The notes under the pieces were generated by a model. That model ran no database searches and was not told the origin of the DNA. It worked only from the letters and a program-made list of their open reading frames with translations. Shown here in pieces: positions 44,773 through 53,800 of a DNA stretch of 64,000 bases. The DNA comes from Mesobaculum littorinae (GTDB lineage Bacteria; Pseudomonadota; Alphaproteobacteria; Rhodobacterales; Rhodobacteraceae). Each line of letters begins with the position of its first letter. Within the stretch, counting starts at the first letter, position 1. The position numbers and the translations under genes are program-made. Location: positions 248,001 to 312,000 of the forward strand of contig NZ_RQXX01000003.1 in the NCBI RefSeq assembly GCF_004011175.1. The letters are read 5' to 3'.

Positions 44773-46770
44773 TCAGCCGATGCGGCCGCCGCCCTGCTTG
44801 GTGATCGCCACAACCGATGGACGCACCGGCATGTCGTCCTGGAAGTCGGGCCAGCGGGTCGACAGGTCCTCGTAGTAGGACACGCGGCCGAAGCCGTCCC
44901 AGTCCTCGCCGCCGTCGCCGGGGTGCTGCACCGCGACGAAGAAGGTGGCGAGGTCGGGCGTCGGACAGGGGCCGCACATCTCGGCGCCGACCGGCACGCG
45001 GTAGAACAGCCGCGAGGTTCCGCGCGCGTCGCCTTCGGTGTCCATCGCCCAGAGACCGTCGGTCCGCCCGGTGTCGCCGGCCGAGTTGCCGTCGGTCGAC
45101 ACCCAGAGCCGCCCGTCGCTGTCGACGGCGCAGTTGTCGGGCATCCCGAACCAGCCGTTCTCGGTCGTCTCGGTCGAGAAGGTCGCGCCGACCTCGGCGA
45201 TCGAGGGGTCGCCGCACTGCACGAGGATTTCCCACGTGCCGGTCGTACCGGCGAAATCGCCATCGGTCTCGGCGATCTCGACGATATGGCCGAAGGCGTT
45301 TTCGATCCGGGGGTTCGCGGCGTTGGGGTCTTCGCGCTTGGTGTTGTTCGTCAGCATGACGTAGACGCGGCCATTGGTGCCGTTGGGCTCGATGTCTTCG
45401 GGGCGGTCCATCGGCGTCGCTTCCAGCAGGTCGGCGGCGCGGCGGGTCTCGATCAGCACGTCGGCTTGGCTCTCGAACCCGTTCTCGGCGGTCAGCGGGC
45501 CTTCGCCGTGGGTCAGCGGCATCCACTCGACGCTGCCATCCTCGTCGAAGCGCGCGACGTAGAGCGTGCCGTCGTCCAGCAGGTCCATGTTGGCGGCACG
45601 ATCGTCGGGGGTGTACTTGCCCGCCGTGACGAACTTGTAGACGTAGTCGAAGCGTTCGTCGTCGCCCAGGTAGAACACCACCCGGCCGTCGGGGGCGACG
45701 ATGCTTTCCGCGCCCTCATGCTTGAACCGGCCCAGCGCTGTGCGCTTTTTCGGGGTCGAGGTGGGGTCCTCGACGTCGACCTCGACCACCCAGCCGAACC
45801 GGTTGGGTTCGTTGGGCTCTTTCGCCAGGTCGAAGCGGTCGTGGAACTTGCCCCACTCGTAGCTGCCGCCGGGCACGCCGTAGCGTTCGTAGTTCGCGGC
45901 CTCGGCGTGGCCCTCGGGCAGCTCGCCGATGAAGTAGCCGTGGAAATTCTCCTCGGCCATCACGTAGGTGCCCCAGGGCGTCACGCCGCCGGCGCAGTTG
46001 TTGATGGTGCCCAGAACCTCTCGCCCGGTGGAATCGGCCGAGGTTTTCAGCCGGTCGTGGCCCGCGGCGGGACCTGTCAGCTGCATCGGCGTCTTGGCGG
46101 TGATGCGGCGGTTGTTGGCACCCTCCAGCACCGGAACCCAGGCGTCGCCGTCCTTGCGGATCTCGATGACCGTGCCGCCATGGGCCGCCATCTCGATGTT
46201 GACGCGGCTCTCGTCGGCGGGCGCGATCGACAGCTCGCCATCGGCTTCGGCGGTTTCCTGGTCGGCCAGGGTGACGATGCCGGGGAACATCAGGTGTTCG
46301 TTGGTGTATTCGTGGTTCACGACCAGAAGGCCATGATCGGACGAGTCATCGGCGGGGATGAAGCCCACGAAGTCGTTGTTGTAGCCGAACTGGCGTTCCT
46401 GCGCGGCTTCGCTCTGGTTCTTGGGGTCGAACTCGGGCGCGTCGGCAAAGACCTTGTCGCCCCAGCGCAGCAGGACCTGGGCATTGTAGCCCTCGGCGAC
46501 GTGGTGGTCGGCGTCGACACCGGCCGTCACCTCGGGAAAGTCGAAGACCGAGGCGGTCTGCGCCTGCGCCGGCTTCGCCGACATCAGCGCGACGGGGCTG
46601 ACGGTCGCACTGATCGCCGTCGCGGCCATCGAGCCCTTGAGGAACCCGCGGCGCGAGAACCGCGCGGCGATGACCTCGCCCATCGTGCGGTTCTGCGTGG
46701 GGTTGAGCCCGGGGCCGTCCGCGGCCTCAAGCTGACTGGTCCGAAAGGTCGGCGTGGTTGTCTTGGTCAT
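44773..46770 (-). CDS. phoX: PhoX-family (DUF839) alkaline phosphatase
   Basis: The 665-residue protein carries a twin-arginine signal (SRRGFLKGS at residues 39-47, then a hydrophobic stretch ending SAKPAQAQ) and DUF839 motifs: FGYNNDFVGFI, LLVVNHEYTNEHLMFPG, NNCAGGVTPWGTYVMAEENFHGYF, YLGDDERFDYVYKFV and WVSTDGNSAG. PhoX enzymes are secreted calcium/iron phosphatases common in marine bacteria. No clear Pho box was recognised in the 295-base upstream gap, so regulation is unclear. It interrupts the zinc genes. Confidence 0.9.
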   Translation of the reverse strand: MTKTTTPTFRTSQLEAADGPGLNPTQNRTMGEVIAARFSRRGFLKGSMAATAISATVSPVALMSAKPAQAQTASVFDFPEVTAGVDADHHVAEGYNAQVLLRWGDKVFADAPEFDPKNQSEAAQERQFGYNNDFVGFIPADDSSDHGLLVVNHEYTNEHLMFPGIVTLADQETAEADGELSIAPADESRVNIEMAAHGGTVIEIRKDGDAWVPVLEGANNRRITAKTPMQLTGPAAGHDRLKTSADSTGREVLGTINNCAGGVTPWGTYVMAEENFHGYFIGELPEGHAEAANYERYGVPGGSYEWGKFHDRFDLAKEPNEPNRFGWVVEVDVEDPTSTPKKRTALGRFKHEGAESIVAPDGRVVFYLGDDERFDYVYKFVTAGKYTPDDRAANMDLLDDGTLYVARFDEDGSVEWMPLTHGEGPLTAENGFESQADVLIETRRAADLLEATPMDRPEDIEPNGTNGRVYVMLTNNTKREDPNAANPRIENAFGHIVEIAETDGDFAGTTGTWEILVQCGDPSIAEVGATFSTETTENGWFGMPDNCAVDSDGRLWVSTDGNSAGDTGRTDGLWAMDTEGDARGTSRLFYRVPVGAEMCGPCPTPDLATFFVAVQHPGDGGEDWDGFGRVSYYEDLSTRWPDFQDDMPVRPSVVAITKQGGGRIG

Positions 46771-47065
46771 ATCTGGCCCGCTTTTGCTGGATATCTTCGG
46801 CAGGCCGCTGCCCGGGGGTCATGGCTGCCACGCGGGTGTCGATAGCGCCGCTCTGTGACGCCGGCATGAAGCCCGGCGACCCGTTGCACCTGCCCGGACA
46901 AGGGGGCGGGCGGGCCCGCGGACCGTGGGGGCGACGCGTGGAAAAATGCCCGGGCCACACGGCGGCGCACGCCCTCGCGCGCCCGTTCGGGGCGACCAAG
47001 GGCGGCGGGGTCGGATCAGCGGTGGAAGGAGGGGGCAAAGGGCCGGGCCGTCGGGCCCGGGTGCC

Positions 47066-47878
47066 TCAGCCCTCGGACCGGGCGGTGAAGCTGCTGCGCA
47101 GTCCCGACACCATGGCCGACAGGCAGAACAGCACCGCGATGATGCACACGATGGTGGGGCCCGTGGGCGTGTCGAACCGGTACGAGGTCCACAATCCGCC
47201 GCAGGCCGCACCGGCGGCGGCGATGGTGGCGATCACGGCCATCGCTTCCGGTGTGCGCGAAAACGGCCGCGCCGCCGCGGCGGGGACGATCAGCATCGCG
47301 GTGATCAGCAGCACGCCCACCACCTTGATCGCGACGGCCACGACAATGGCCAGGGCCAGCGTCAGGACCAGCTGTTCACGCTTGGGATCGATCCCCGCGG
47401 CCCGCGCCAGGTCGGGATTGAGGGTCGAGGTCAGAAGCGCCGACCAGCGCCACGCCACAAGCCCCAGCACCATCGCGGCGCCACCCCAGATCACGCCGAG
47501 GTCCGCGCGCGACACGGCGAGGATGTCGCCGAAGAGATAGGCCATGAGGTCGATGCGGATGTTGGTCAGGAAGGACACCGCGACCAGCCCGAAGGCCAGC
47601 GCCGAATGCGCCATCACGCCCAGAAGCGTGTCCATCGCGTAGCCGCGCCCGGACAACAGCGCGACGATGGTGGCCATCACCAGCGACACGACCAGCGCCC
47701 CGGCGAAGATCGGCAGCGACAACGCCAGCGACAGCGCGATCCCCAGGATCGCGGCATGCGCGGTGGCATCGCCGAAATAGGCCATCCGGCGCCAGACGAC
47801 GAAACATCCCAGCGGGGCCGCGGCCAGAACCGTGCCGACGCCCGCGAGCGTGGCCCGCACCATGAAATCGTCCAGCAT
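47066..47878 (-). CDS. znuB: Zinc ABC transporter permease
   Basis: The 270-residue membrane protein of the ABC-3 family has about eight helices. Motifs are PLGCFVVWRRMAYFGDATAHAAILGIALS, LLGVMAHSALAFGLV and VVGVLLITAMLIVPAAAARPFSRT. The ATG at 47878 overlaps the znuC stop by one base. With ZnuC and ZnuA it forms the high-affinity zinc importer. Confidence 0.94.
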   Translation of the reverse strand: MLDDFMVRATLAGVGTVLAAAPLGCFVVWRRMAYFGDATAHAAILGIALSLALSLPIFAGALVVSLVMATIVALLSGRGYAMDTLLGVMAHSALAFGLVAVSFLTNIRIDLMAYLFGDILAVSRADLGVIWGGAAMVLGLVAWRWSALLTSTLNPDLARAAGIDPKREQLVLTLALAIVVAVAIKVVGVLLITAMLIVPAAAARPFSRTPEAMAVIATIAAAGAACGGLWTSYRFDTPTGPTIVCIIAVLFCLSAMVSGLRSSFTARSEG

Positions 47879-48825
47879 CAGGACACCTTTCCCGCGGCAG
47901 CAACCCTGCGACACCCGTCTGGGTCCCCGGAACGGGGGGCGCCCTCGCCGTCCCGCGTCGCGGAGGAGATCGCCGCAGCCGGAACACCCCCGTCGGGGCC
48001 GTCGTCCCGGTGCGCTTGCCCGTGATCATCTTGGCCTTGATCACCTTGACCGTGATCATGCGGGCGCCCCCGCCCGTGGGTATGGCCGTCATGGCTGTGA
48101 GGGGTGTCGCGCCCGTCATGCCGGTGGTCATGGCGGTGACGATAAAGCGCCAGGGCGCCCTGCGTGCCCTCACCGAAGAGCGCACGGTAGACCGGCGCCT
48201 CGGCCACCACGTCGGGCGCGCCTTCGCAGCAGACATGCCCGTTCAGGCAGACGACACGGTCCGAGGCGCTCATCACCACGTGAAGATCATGGCTGACCAT
48301 CAGGACGGCACAGCCGGTTTCGGCGCGCACCTCTTCGATCCGGCGGTAGAACGCGGCCGACCCGGGTTGGTCCAGCCCCGCCGTCGCCTCGTCCAGGATC
48401 AGAAGGTCAGGGGTTTCGAGGATCGCGCGCGCCAGCATCACCCGCTGGAACTGTCCGCCCGACAGCTGCGACATCTGGCGGCTACCGGTCCCGGGGACCC
48501 CCGCGGTTTCCAGCGCCGCGCGCGCCGCGCCGCGCGTCACCCGGCGCGACAGCGACAGGAACCGCGTCACGGTCAGCGGCAGCGTCGGGTCCAGCACCAG
48601 ACGCTGCGGGACGTAGCCGATCCGCAGATCCGGTGCGCGGCAGATGCTGCCCGCGCTGGGCCGCACGCCGCCCAGAAGCGCCCGCAACAGGGTCGATTTG
48701 CCCGACCCGTTGGGGCCGACAATCGTCACGATCTCGCCGCGGTCGATACGGAAATCCACGCGGTCCAGCGCCGTGGCGCCGCCATAGCGGACGCTCAGCC
48801 CCTTCGTTTCAACGAGGGCCGTCAC
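47878..48825 (-). CDS. znuC: Zinc ABC transporter ATPase with a His-rich C-terminal tail
   Basis: The ATPase has Walker A GPNGSGKST, signature LSGGQFQRVMLARA, Walker B LLILDEATAGLD and the switch His in VSHDLHVV. About 250 residues complete a normal ZnuC; this protein continues to 315 with a tail rich in His/Asp/Gly (RHRHDHRHDGRD, HSHDGHTHGRGRPHDHG), likely a zinc-binding or -sensing tail. The start is GTG at 48825, overlapping the zur stop (GTGA). The gene order is zur-znuC-znuB, all coupled. Confidence 0.93.
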   Translation of the reverse strand: MTALVETKGLSVRYGGATALDRVDFRIDRGEIVTIVGPNGSGKSTLLRALLGGVRPSAGSICRAPDLRIGYVPQRLVLDPTLPLTVTRFLSLSRRVTRGAARAALETAGVPGTGSRQMSQLSGGQFQRVMLARAILETPDLLILDEATAGLDQPGSAAFYRRIEEVRAETGCAVLMVSHDLHVVMSASDRVVCLNGHVCCEGAPDVVAEAPVYRALFGEGTQGALALYRHRHDHRHDGRDTPHSHDGHTHGRGRPHDHGQGDQGQDDHGQAHRDDGPDGGVPAAAISSATRDGEGAPRSGDPDGCRRVAAAGKVS

Positions 48826-49304
48826 GCCGACGCCCGCCCGACGCAGGCGGGGCACAGGCCCTCGGCCTCGCGCACCGTCCGTTCGATCACGAACCCTGCC
48901 GATTGCGCGGCGCGGCCCAGTTCGCCGGCACGCGGGTCCGATTCGGCCTCGACCACGCGGTTGCAGGACCGGCAGATCAGGAAGGCCGGGGCGTGGTGAG
49001 TGTCGAAATGGGTGCAGGCGATGAAGGCGTTCAGCCGCTCGATCCGGTGCGCGAATCCGTGGCTGACAAGGAAATCCAGCGCGCGATAGGCCACCGGCGG
49101 CTGCGATCCCAGCCCCTCTTCCCGCAGCTTGTCGAGGATCTCGTAGGCCCCCCAGGCCTTGTGCTGGTTCAGAAGGATCTCCAGCACGCGACGGCGCACC
49201 TTCGTGAATTGCAGCTTGTGCTCCGCGCAGTGCCTTTCGACTGCCGCGACGCCATCGCTGACGCAGCTGCTGTGATCATGGGGCTCGAAGGCGGTGGGGG
49301 GCAT
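48822..49304 (-). CDS. zur: Zinc uptake regulator Zur (Fur family)
   Basis: The 160-residue regulator has the Fur winged helix (QFTKVRRRVLEILLNQHKAWGAYEILDKLREEGLGSQPPVAYRALDFLVSHGFAHRIERLNAFIAC), the metal-site His cluster THFDTHHAPAFLIC and structural-zinc cysteines CRSC and CPAC. It is divergent from znuA with two Zur boxes between, so it should repress znuA and its own zur-znuCB operon when zinc is bound. Confidence 0.94.
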   Translation of the reverse strand: MPPTAFEPHDHSSCVSDGVAAVERHCAEHKLQFTKVRRRVLEILLNQHKAWGAYEILDKLREEGLGSQPPVAYRALDFLVSHGFAHRIERLNAFIACTHFDTHHAPAFLICRSCNRVVEAESDPRAGELGRAAQSAGFVIERTVREAEGLCPACVGRASA

Positions 49305-49335
49305 TGCAGACCTGAAATCGGTTGGGGGTTGCTAG

Positions 49336-49382
49336 GTTATACTATCACATGTAGTGCAGCACACAGATCGTTATATAATTAC
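49336..49382. promoter_or_regulatory. Two Zur boxes between zur and znuA
   Basis: GTTATACTATCAC (49336-49348) and GTTATATAATTAC (49370-49382) both match the GTTATANTATAAC type. The second ends 10 bases before the znuA ATG, the first lies 32 bases before zur. One site per divergent promoter is the simplest reading. Confidence 0.75.
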
Positions 49383-49392
49383 AGGAGACGTC

Positions 49393-50505
49393 ATGTCCAT
49401 CCGTCTGATTTCCCTCGCCGGTGTGGCCGGGCTTCTGACTTCGGGCGCTGCCCTGGCCGAGGTGCCGCAGGTCGCGGCCGACATCGCCCCCGTCCATTCG
49501 CTGGTGGCCCAGGTCATGGGCGATCTGGGCGAGCCCGCCCTGGTCGTCCAGCACGGCGCGTCGCCGCACAGCTATGCGCTGCGCCCCTCCGAAGCCCGCG
49601 CGCTGCAGGACGCGGACGCCATCTTCTGGATCGGTGAAGAGCTGGAACCCTGGCTCGAGGATGCGATGGCCAACCTCGCCCCCGATGCCGAAACGGTGAC
49701 TCTGATCGATGCCGACGGCACCGAAACGATGGAATTCCGCCAGGGCGCGACCTTCGAGGCGCATGACCACAGCCATGGTGGCCACGACCACGGCGCGCAC
49801 GATCACGACCACGAAGGCCACGACCATGACCATGACCATGACCATGACCATGAGGGGCATGATCACGAAGGCCACGACCACGAGGGGCACGAACACGCAG
49901 GGCATGATCACGATCACGAGGGCCACGATCACGACCACGAAGGGCGTGATCACGCCGGCCACGACCATGGCGGCCACGACCATTCGCATGACGGCGTCGA
50001 TCCGCATGCCTGGCTGTCGCCCGACAACGCCAAGGCATGGCTGGACCTGATCGCCGACGAACTGGGCGAGCTCGACCCCGAGAACGCCGAGACCTACGCA
50101 GAGAACGCCGAGGCCGGGAAATCCGAGATCGACGCCGCCGTGACCGACGCCGAAGAGACCCTGGCCTCGGTCAGCGACCTGCGGTTCGTCGTTTTCCACG
50201 ATGCCTACCAGTATTACGAAACCGCCTTCGGCCTCGCCGCAGTGGGGGCGATCTCGCTAAGCGACGCCTCCGACCCCTCGCCCGCGCGGATCGAAGAGGT
50301 GCGCGACACCATCGCCGATCTTGAGGTCACCTGCGTCTTTGCCGAGCCGCAGTTCAACCAGGGCCTCGTGCGTACCGTGGCCGAGGGCACCGACGTCGCG
50401 ACCGGTGTCATCGACCCGCTGGGCAGCGACATCGACCTTGGCGCCGCGTTCTACCCCGAGCTGATCCGCGAGGTCGCGAACGAAATCGCCAGCTGCACCA
50501 AGTGA
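49393..50505 (+). CDS. znuA: Zinc ABC transporter substrate-binding protein with a long His/Asp-rich loop
   Basis: The 370-residue periplasmic protein has a signal peptide (MSIRLISLAGVAGLLTSGAALA) and zinc-site residues in GASPHSYAL (His59), DPHAWLSP (His205) and VVFHDAYQYY, with a final Asp in DPLGSDID. The loop at residues 124-199 is built from repeated HDHEG/HDHD units, far longer than in E. coli ZnuA. It may collect zinc and hand it to the cleft. CAGGAGA precedes the ATG. Confidence 0.95.
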   Translation: MSIRLISLAGVAGLLTSGAALAEVPQVAADIAPVHSLVAQVMGDLGEPALVVQHGASPHSYALRPSEARALQDADAIFWIGEELEPWLEDAMANLAPDAETVTLIDADGTETMEFRQGATFEAHDHSHGGHDHGAHDHDHEGHDHDHDHDHDHEGHDHEGHDHEGHEHAGHDHDHEGHDHDHEGRDHAGHDHGGHDHSHDGVDPHAWLSPDNAKAWLDLIADELGELDPENAETYAENAEAGKSEIDAAVTDAEETLASVSDLRFVVFHDAYQYYETAFGLAAVGAISLSDASDPSPARIEEVRDTIADLEVTCVFAEPQFNQGLVRTVAEGTDVATGVIDPLGSDIDLGAAFYPELIREVANEIASCTK

Positions 50506-50596
50506 CCGGACGCCGTCCCGTGCGGGCGGCAAACATCGGCCCACCGCGCCTCCTGCCCGATTGCAGGGGGCGGCGGCCGGCCCTAAGGCAAGAGGC

Positions 50597-51262
50597 ATGT
50601 TCGCCCGACTCATGACCATCCTCACGCTTTCCATGGGATGCGCCGCCCCCGCGCTGGCGCATCCTCATATCTTCATCGACACTGATTTCGATCTCGTCTT
50701 CGACGCCTCGGGCGCGCTGACCGGCGTGCGGGTCGAATGGAGCTATGACGATTTCTATTCCCTCCTGCTGGTCGAGGAGAAAGAGCTGGACGCCGATGGC
50801 GACGGCGTGCCCGAACAGGACCGGCTGGACGCCTTCGCGGGCAAGGACGTCGACTGGGCGGCGGGCTTTCCGGGCGATTTCTCGGTCACCCTGGACGGCG
50901 CCGAGCAGGTGCTGCGCCCGCCCGAGAACCACGAGGCCTGGTGGCGCGACGACCGGTTCGTGACCTCGCACATCCGCCCGCTGGCCGCGCCGGTGGCGGT
51001 AGAGGGCCACCGCATCGTCGCACGCTCGTATGATCCCACCTATTTCGTGGCCTACGACGTGCCGAACACCCCCGGCGTCACCGGGCGCGACGACTGCCGC
51101 CTTGTCCGCGACGCCGCCGACCGCGCGGCCGCACGGGCCGAATACGGCGACAAGCTGGCCGCCGTCGACATGGCCGAAGATCCGTTCGAGGTGATCGAGC
51201 TGCCCGATATCGGTATCCTCTTCGCCGATGCGTTCGAGCTTTCATGCGCCGCGCCCTCCTGA
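50597..51262 (+). CDS. DUF1007 family protein, ZevA-like zinc transport component
   Basis: The 221-residue protein has a signal peptide ending GCAAPALAHPHIF and the DUF1007 hallmark HPHIFIDTDFDLVFDASGALTGVRVEWSYDDFYS followed by LDADGDGVPEQDRLDAF. DUF1007 proteins pair with NicO-type permeases; in Haemophilus this pair (ZevAB) takes part in zinc uptake. Lying 91 bases after znuA and overlapping the NicO gene by 19 bases, a zinc role is likely. Confidence 0.82.
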   Translation: MFARLMTILTLSMGCAAPALAHPHIFIDTDFDLVFDASGALTGVRVEWSYDDFYSLLLVEEKELDADGDGVPEQDRLDAFAGKDVDWAAGFPGDFSVTLDGAEQVLRPPENHEAWWRDDRFVTSHIRPLAAPVAVEGHRIVARSYDPTYFVAYDVPNTPGVTGRDDCRLVRDAADRAAARAEYGDKLAAVDMAEDPFEVIELPDIGILFADAFELSCAAPS

Positions 51263-52266
51263 TCCTGCCGCTGGCCGTCCTGGCCGTCCTGATCTGGGCG
51301 GTCGCGACCGGGGCCGACGCCCGCGTCGCGCAGTGGGCCGCCGGATGGCAGCGCGATTTCCAGAACGCGCTGGCCGGGGCGCTGCGCAGCCTGCGCGCCG
51401 GCGAGCCGGGCGCGGTGGGGCTGCTGGCGGGCCTGTGTTTCGCCTATGGTGTGGCCCACGCGGTGGGTCCGGGGCATGGCAAGGTGCTGATCGGCGGCTA
51501 TGGGATGGGCCGCCGGGTGCCGCTTTTTCGGCTGTCGGCCATCGCCATGGCGGCTTCGCTCGGGCAGGCGTTGACGGCGGTTCTGATCGCCGGCGTCGGC
51601 ATGGCCCTTCTGGGATGGTCGCGCACCCAGGCCACCGGCACGGTCGAGGGGCTGATGGCCCCTGCCAGCAGCCTGGCCATCGGGCTGATCGGCCTGTGGC
51701 TGGCCCTGCGGGGCGGCCGCAAGTTGTGGCGGCTGAGGCCCGGTGCCGCCCCCCCGGCCCCGCCCGCCGACCTTGGCCACGCCGCCCCCGCACAGGCGCA
51801 TGGGGCCGCACATGATCATGTGCACGAACAGTCCCATCCCCACGCGCACTCGCACGCCCATTCCCACGCCCATGACGCAGGTGCCTGCGGCTGCGGGCAC
51901 CGCCACGGCCCGACGCTGGAAGAGGTCGGAGCCGCGACCCGCCCCCGCGACATCGCGGCGCTGATCGGCAGCATCGCGATCCGGCCCTGTTCGGGCGCGC
52001 TGCTTCTGCTGGTACTGACATGGCACATGGGTATCGTGCTGGCCGGCATAGCGGGCACCTTCGCAATGGCCCTGGGCACCGGTGCCGTCACGGTCGCGGT
52101 GGCCGTCGCCGCGGTATCGACCCGGGAAAGCGCCCTCGGCGCCTTTGCCGGCGGCGGCGCGATCCCGCCGCGTCTCATGCCATGTGTCGAGCTTGCCGCA
52201 GGCATGGTCATCGCGCTCGTCGCAATCGAGATGTTCTCGACCAGCGGCGGGCCGGTCCTGCGCTAG
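51244..52266 (+). CDS. NicO-family metal permease, ZevB-like, with His-rich loop
   Basis: The 340-residue membrane protein has the NicO motif AYGVAHAVGPGHGKVLIGGYG, further helices, a cytoplasmic/periplasmic loop with HGAAHDHVHEQSHPHAHSHAHSHAH, and IGSIAIRPCSGALLLLVL. Relatives are often called nickel/cobalt exporters (RcnA), but the DUF1007 partner and zur-znu neighbourhood favour ZevB-type zinc transport. The start overlaps the previous gene. Confidence 0.8.
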   Translation: MRRALLILPLAVLAVLIWAVATGADARVAQWAAGWQRDFQNALAGALRSLRAGEPGAVGLLAGLCFAYGVAHAVGPGHGKVLIGGYGMGRRVPLFRLSAIAMAASLGQALTAVLIAGVGMALLGWSRTQATGTVEGLMAPASSLAIGLIGLWLALRGGRKLWRLRPGAAPPAPPADLGHAAPAQAHGAAHDHVHEQSHPHAHSHAHSHAHDAGACGCGHRHGPTLEEVGAATRPRDIAALIGSIAIRPCSGALLLLVLTWHMGIVLAGIAGTFAMALGTGAVTVAVAVAAVSTRESALGAFAGGGAIPPRLMPCVELAAGMVIALVAIEMFSTSGGPVLR

Positions 52267-52294
52267 ACGCCCTAGTCCGGGTCCGTTGCGGTCT

Positions 52295-52758
52295 CCCCGG
52301 TCCTGGAAACCGCTGCACGACGCCTTTTTCGAAAAGTCGGGGTCAGCGACCGGCTGATCCGGGTGAACCCGGTCATCACCGGGGCCGAACGGGGTGACTA
52401 TATCGACAAGGCCGCTGCCGACGAATACGGAATCGACACCCTCGCGCAGCTGAAAGACCCCGGAAGCACGGCGCCTTTCGACGGCGAAGGCATGGCCAAC
52501 ATGTCGCGCTGCAACCCGGGTCGGGGCAGCGAACAGATCGCCGGACACCAGCTTGACGAATCCGGACTTCGCGACACGCCCAAGTTCTTCGAGATCGTCA
52601 AGATCCCGCTCGCGGCGGTGAACGCCGCACAGGTCAAGCTGCGTGATGGCGAGGACACCGAGGAGGATTTCGTACGTCACGCCGCGGACTTGGGCGCCGA
52701 GAACCAAAAGCAGTGGGACGCATGGATCGACGAGGCCACCGCCGCCGCGGCCGAGTAA
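52295..52758 (+). pseudogene. Remnant of a glycine-betaine ABC transporter binding protein (proX)
   Basis: Pieces of ProX survive in two frames: WKPLHDAFFEKSG near 52305, then VNPVITGAERGDYIDKAAADEYGIDTLAQLKDP, MANMSRCNPGRGSEQIAGHQLDESGLRDT. This jumps straight to PKFFEIVKIPLAAVNAAQ...AWIDEATAAAAE. From the known family length, about 100 residues between the two conserved blocks are missing, as are the signal peptide and first domain. It is not expected to bind ligand. Confidence 0.8.
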
Positions 52759-52831
52759 CCCGCAGCCACCCTTTTCAACCAGACGCGGGGGCGCGGATGT
52801 TCCGAGCCTTCGCCCGCAAAGGGGCAGCCTG

Positions 52832-53800
52832 ATGCCGGATCTACAGATCGAATGCGAAAACCTGCGGAAGATCTACGCGGCCCATGCCGACGAGGCTGGA
52901 GGCCGTGCGCAGCCACACCCTGCCGAAAGACGAGGTGCGCGACCTCTTCGACTGCGTCCTGGGCGTGTGGAACGCCAACCTTACCCTCCGCGAGGGTGAA
53001 ATCTTCTGCGTCAGGGGTCTTTCAGCGTCGGGCAAATCGCCCCTCGTGCTGCACATCAAACGCCTGATCGACCCCACCGCCGAGGAAATCCATGTCGCCG
53101 GGCGCCGGGCCGACACCATGCCCGAGCCCGCGCTTGAACAGCCGCGGTCGGTCACCATCGGCATGGTGGTCCGGTACATGGCGCTCTGGCCGCACCGCAC
53201 CCTGACAGGCAACCTGGGCTTCGGGCTGGACGTGCTGCGCGCGCTGTCGTCGATGGAGCTGGACGGCTGGGAGGATCACCAACCCGACCAGCTGCCGGGC
53301 GGGATGCAGCAACGTGTGGGACTGGTCCGAGCCCTGGCCGCCGACCCCGACATCCTTCTGATGGACGACCCGTTTTCCGCGTTCGACCCGCTGATCCGGC
53401 GCCAGCTGCAGGATCAGGCTGGAATTGTCACGCAAGCTGCACAAGACGGCCGTCTTCACCACCCATGATCTGGACGCAGCGATCCGCATGGGCGACCACA
53501 TCGCCATCATGAACGACGGCGTAATCGTGCAAACCGGCACGCCCCAAGAGATCGTGTTCACTTCAAAGGACGACTACGTCGCCCAGTTCGTCACGGGGAT
53601 CTCCCGCACCGGGCTGATGCGGACCGCGAACATCATGTCACCGCTGGACGGGCGCCCCGCGACCGGCAAGACGACCCGCGCTTCCGGGCGAGGTGCTCGA
53701 CCAGGTTCTACAGGATCAGGAGCCGGTCACAGCCGTCCCGGGCGAAAGATCGCCAGTCGGACATATCGGCGTCACCGCCGCCCTGCGCGCCTTAAGGGGA
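52832..53800 (+). pseudogene. Remnant of a glycine-betaine ABC transporter ATPase (proV)
   Basis: The start MPDLQIECENLRKIY is in one frame. The body (LREGEIFCVRGLSASGKSPLVLHIKRLIDP, GMVVRYMALWPHRTLTGNLGFGLDV, LPGGMQQRVGLVRALAADPDILLMDDPFSAFDPLIR) is in another, and the C-terminal part (KTAVFTTHDLDAAIRMGDHIAIMNDGVIVQTGTP) in a third. Frameshifts lie near 52870 and 53420. Walker A reads GLSASGKSP instead of GLSGSGKST. The CBS tail dissolves after ANIMSPL. Confidence 0.83.

Noticed and set aside
49764-49995. Dense CAC/GAC repeats resembling a microsatellite or CRISPR-like array
   Set aside because: They are in frame within znuA and encode the His/Asp-rich zinc loop; there are no spacers of uniform length.
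51244-52266. Assignment as nickel/cobalt efflux protein RcnA
   Set aside because: It overlaps a DUF1007 gene and follows zur/znuA, matching the ZevAB zinc arrangement better; metal specificity remains inferred.
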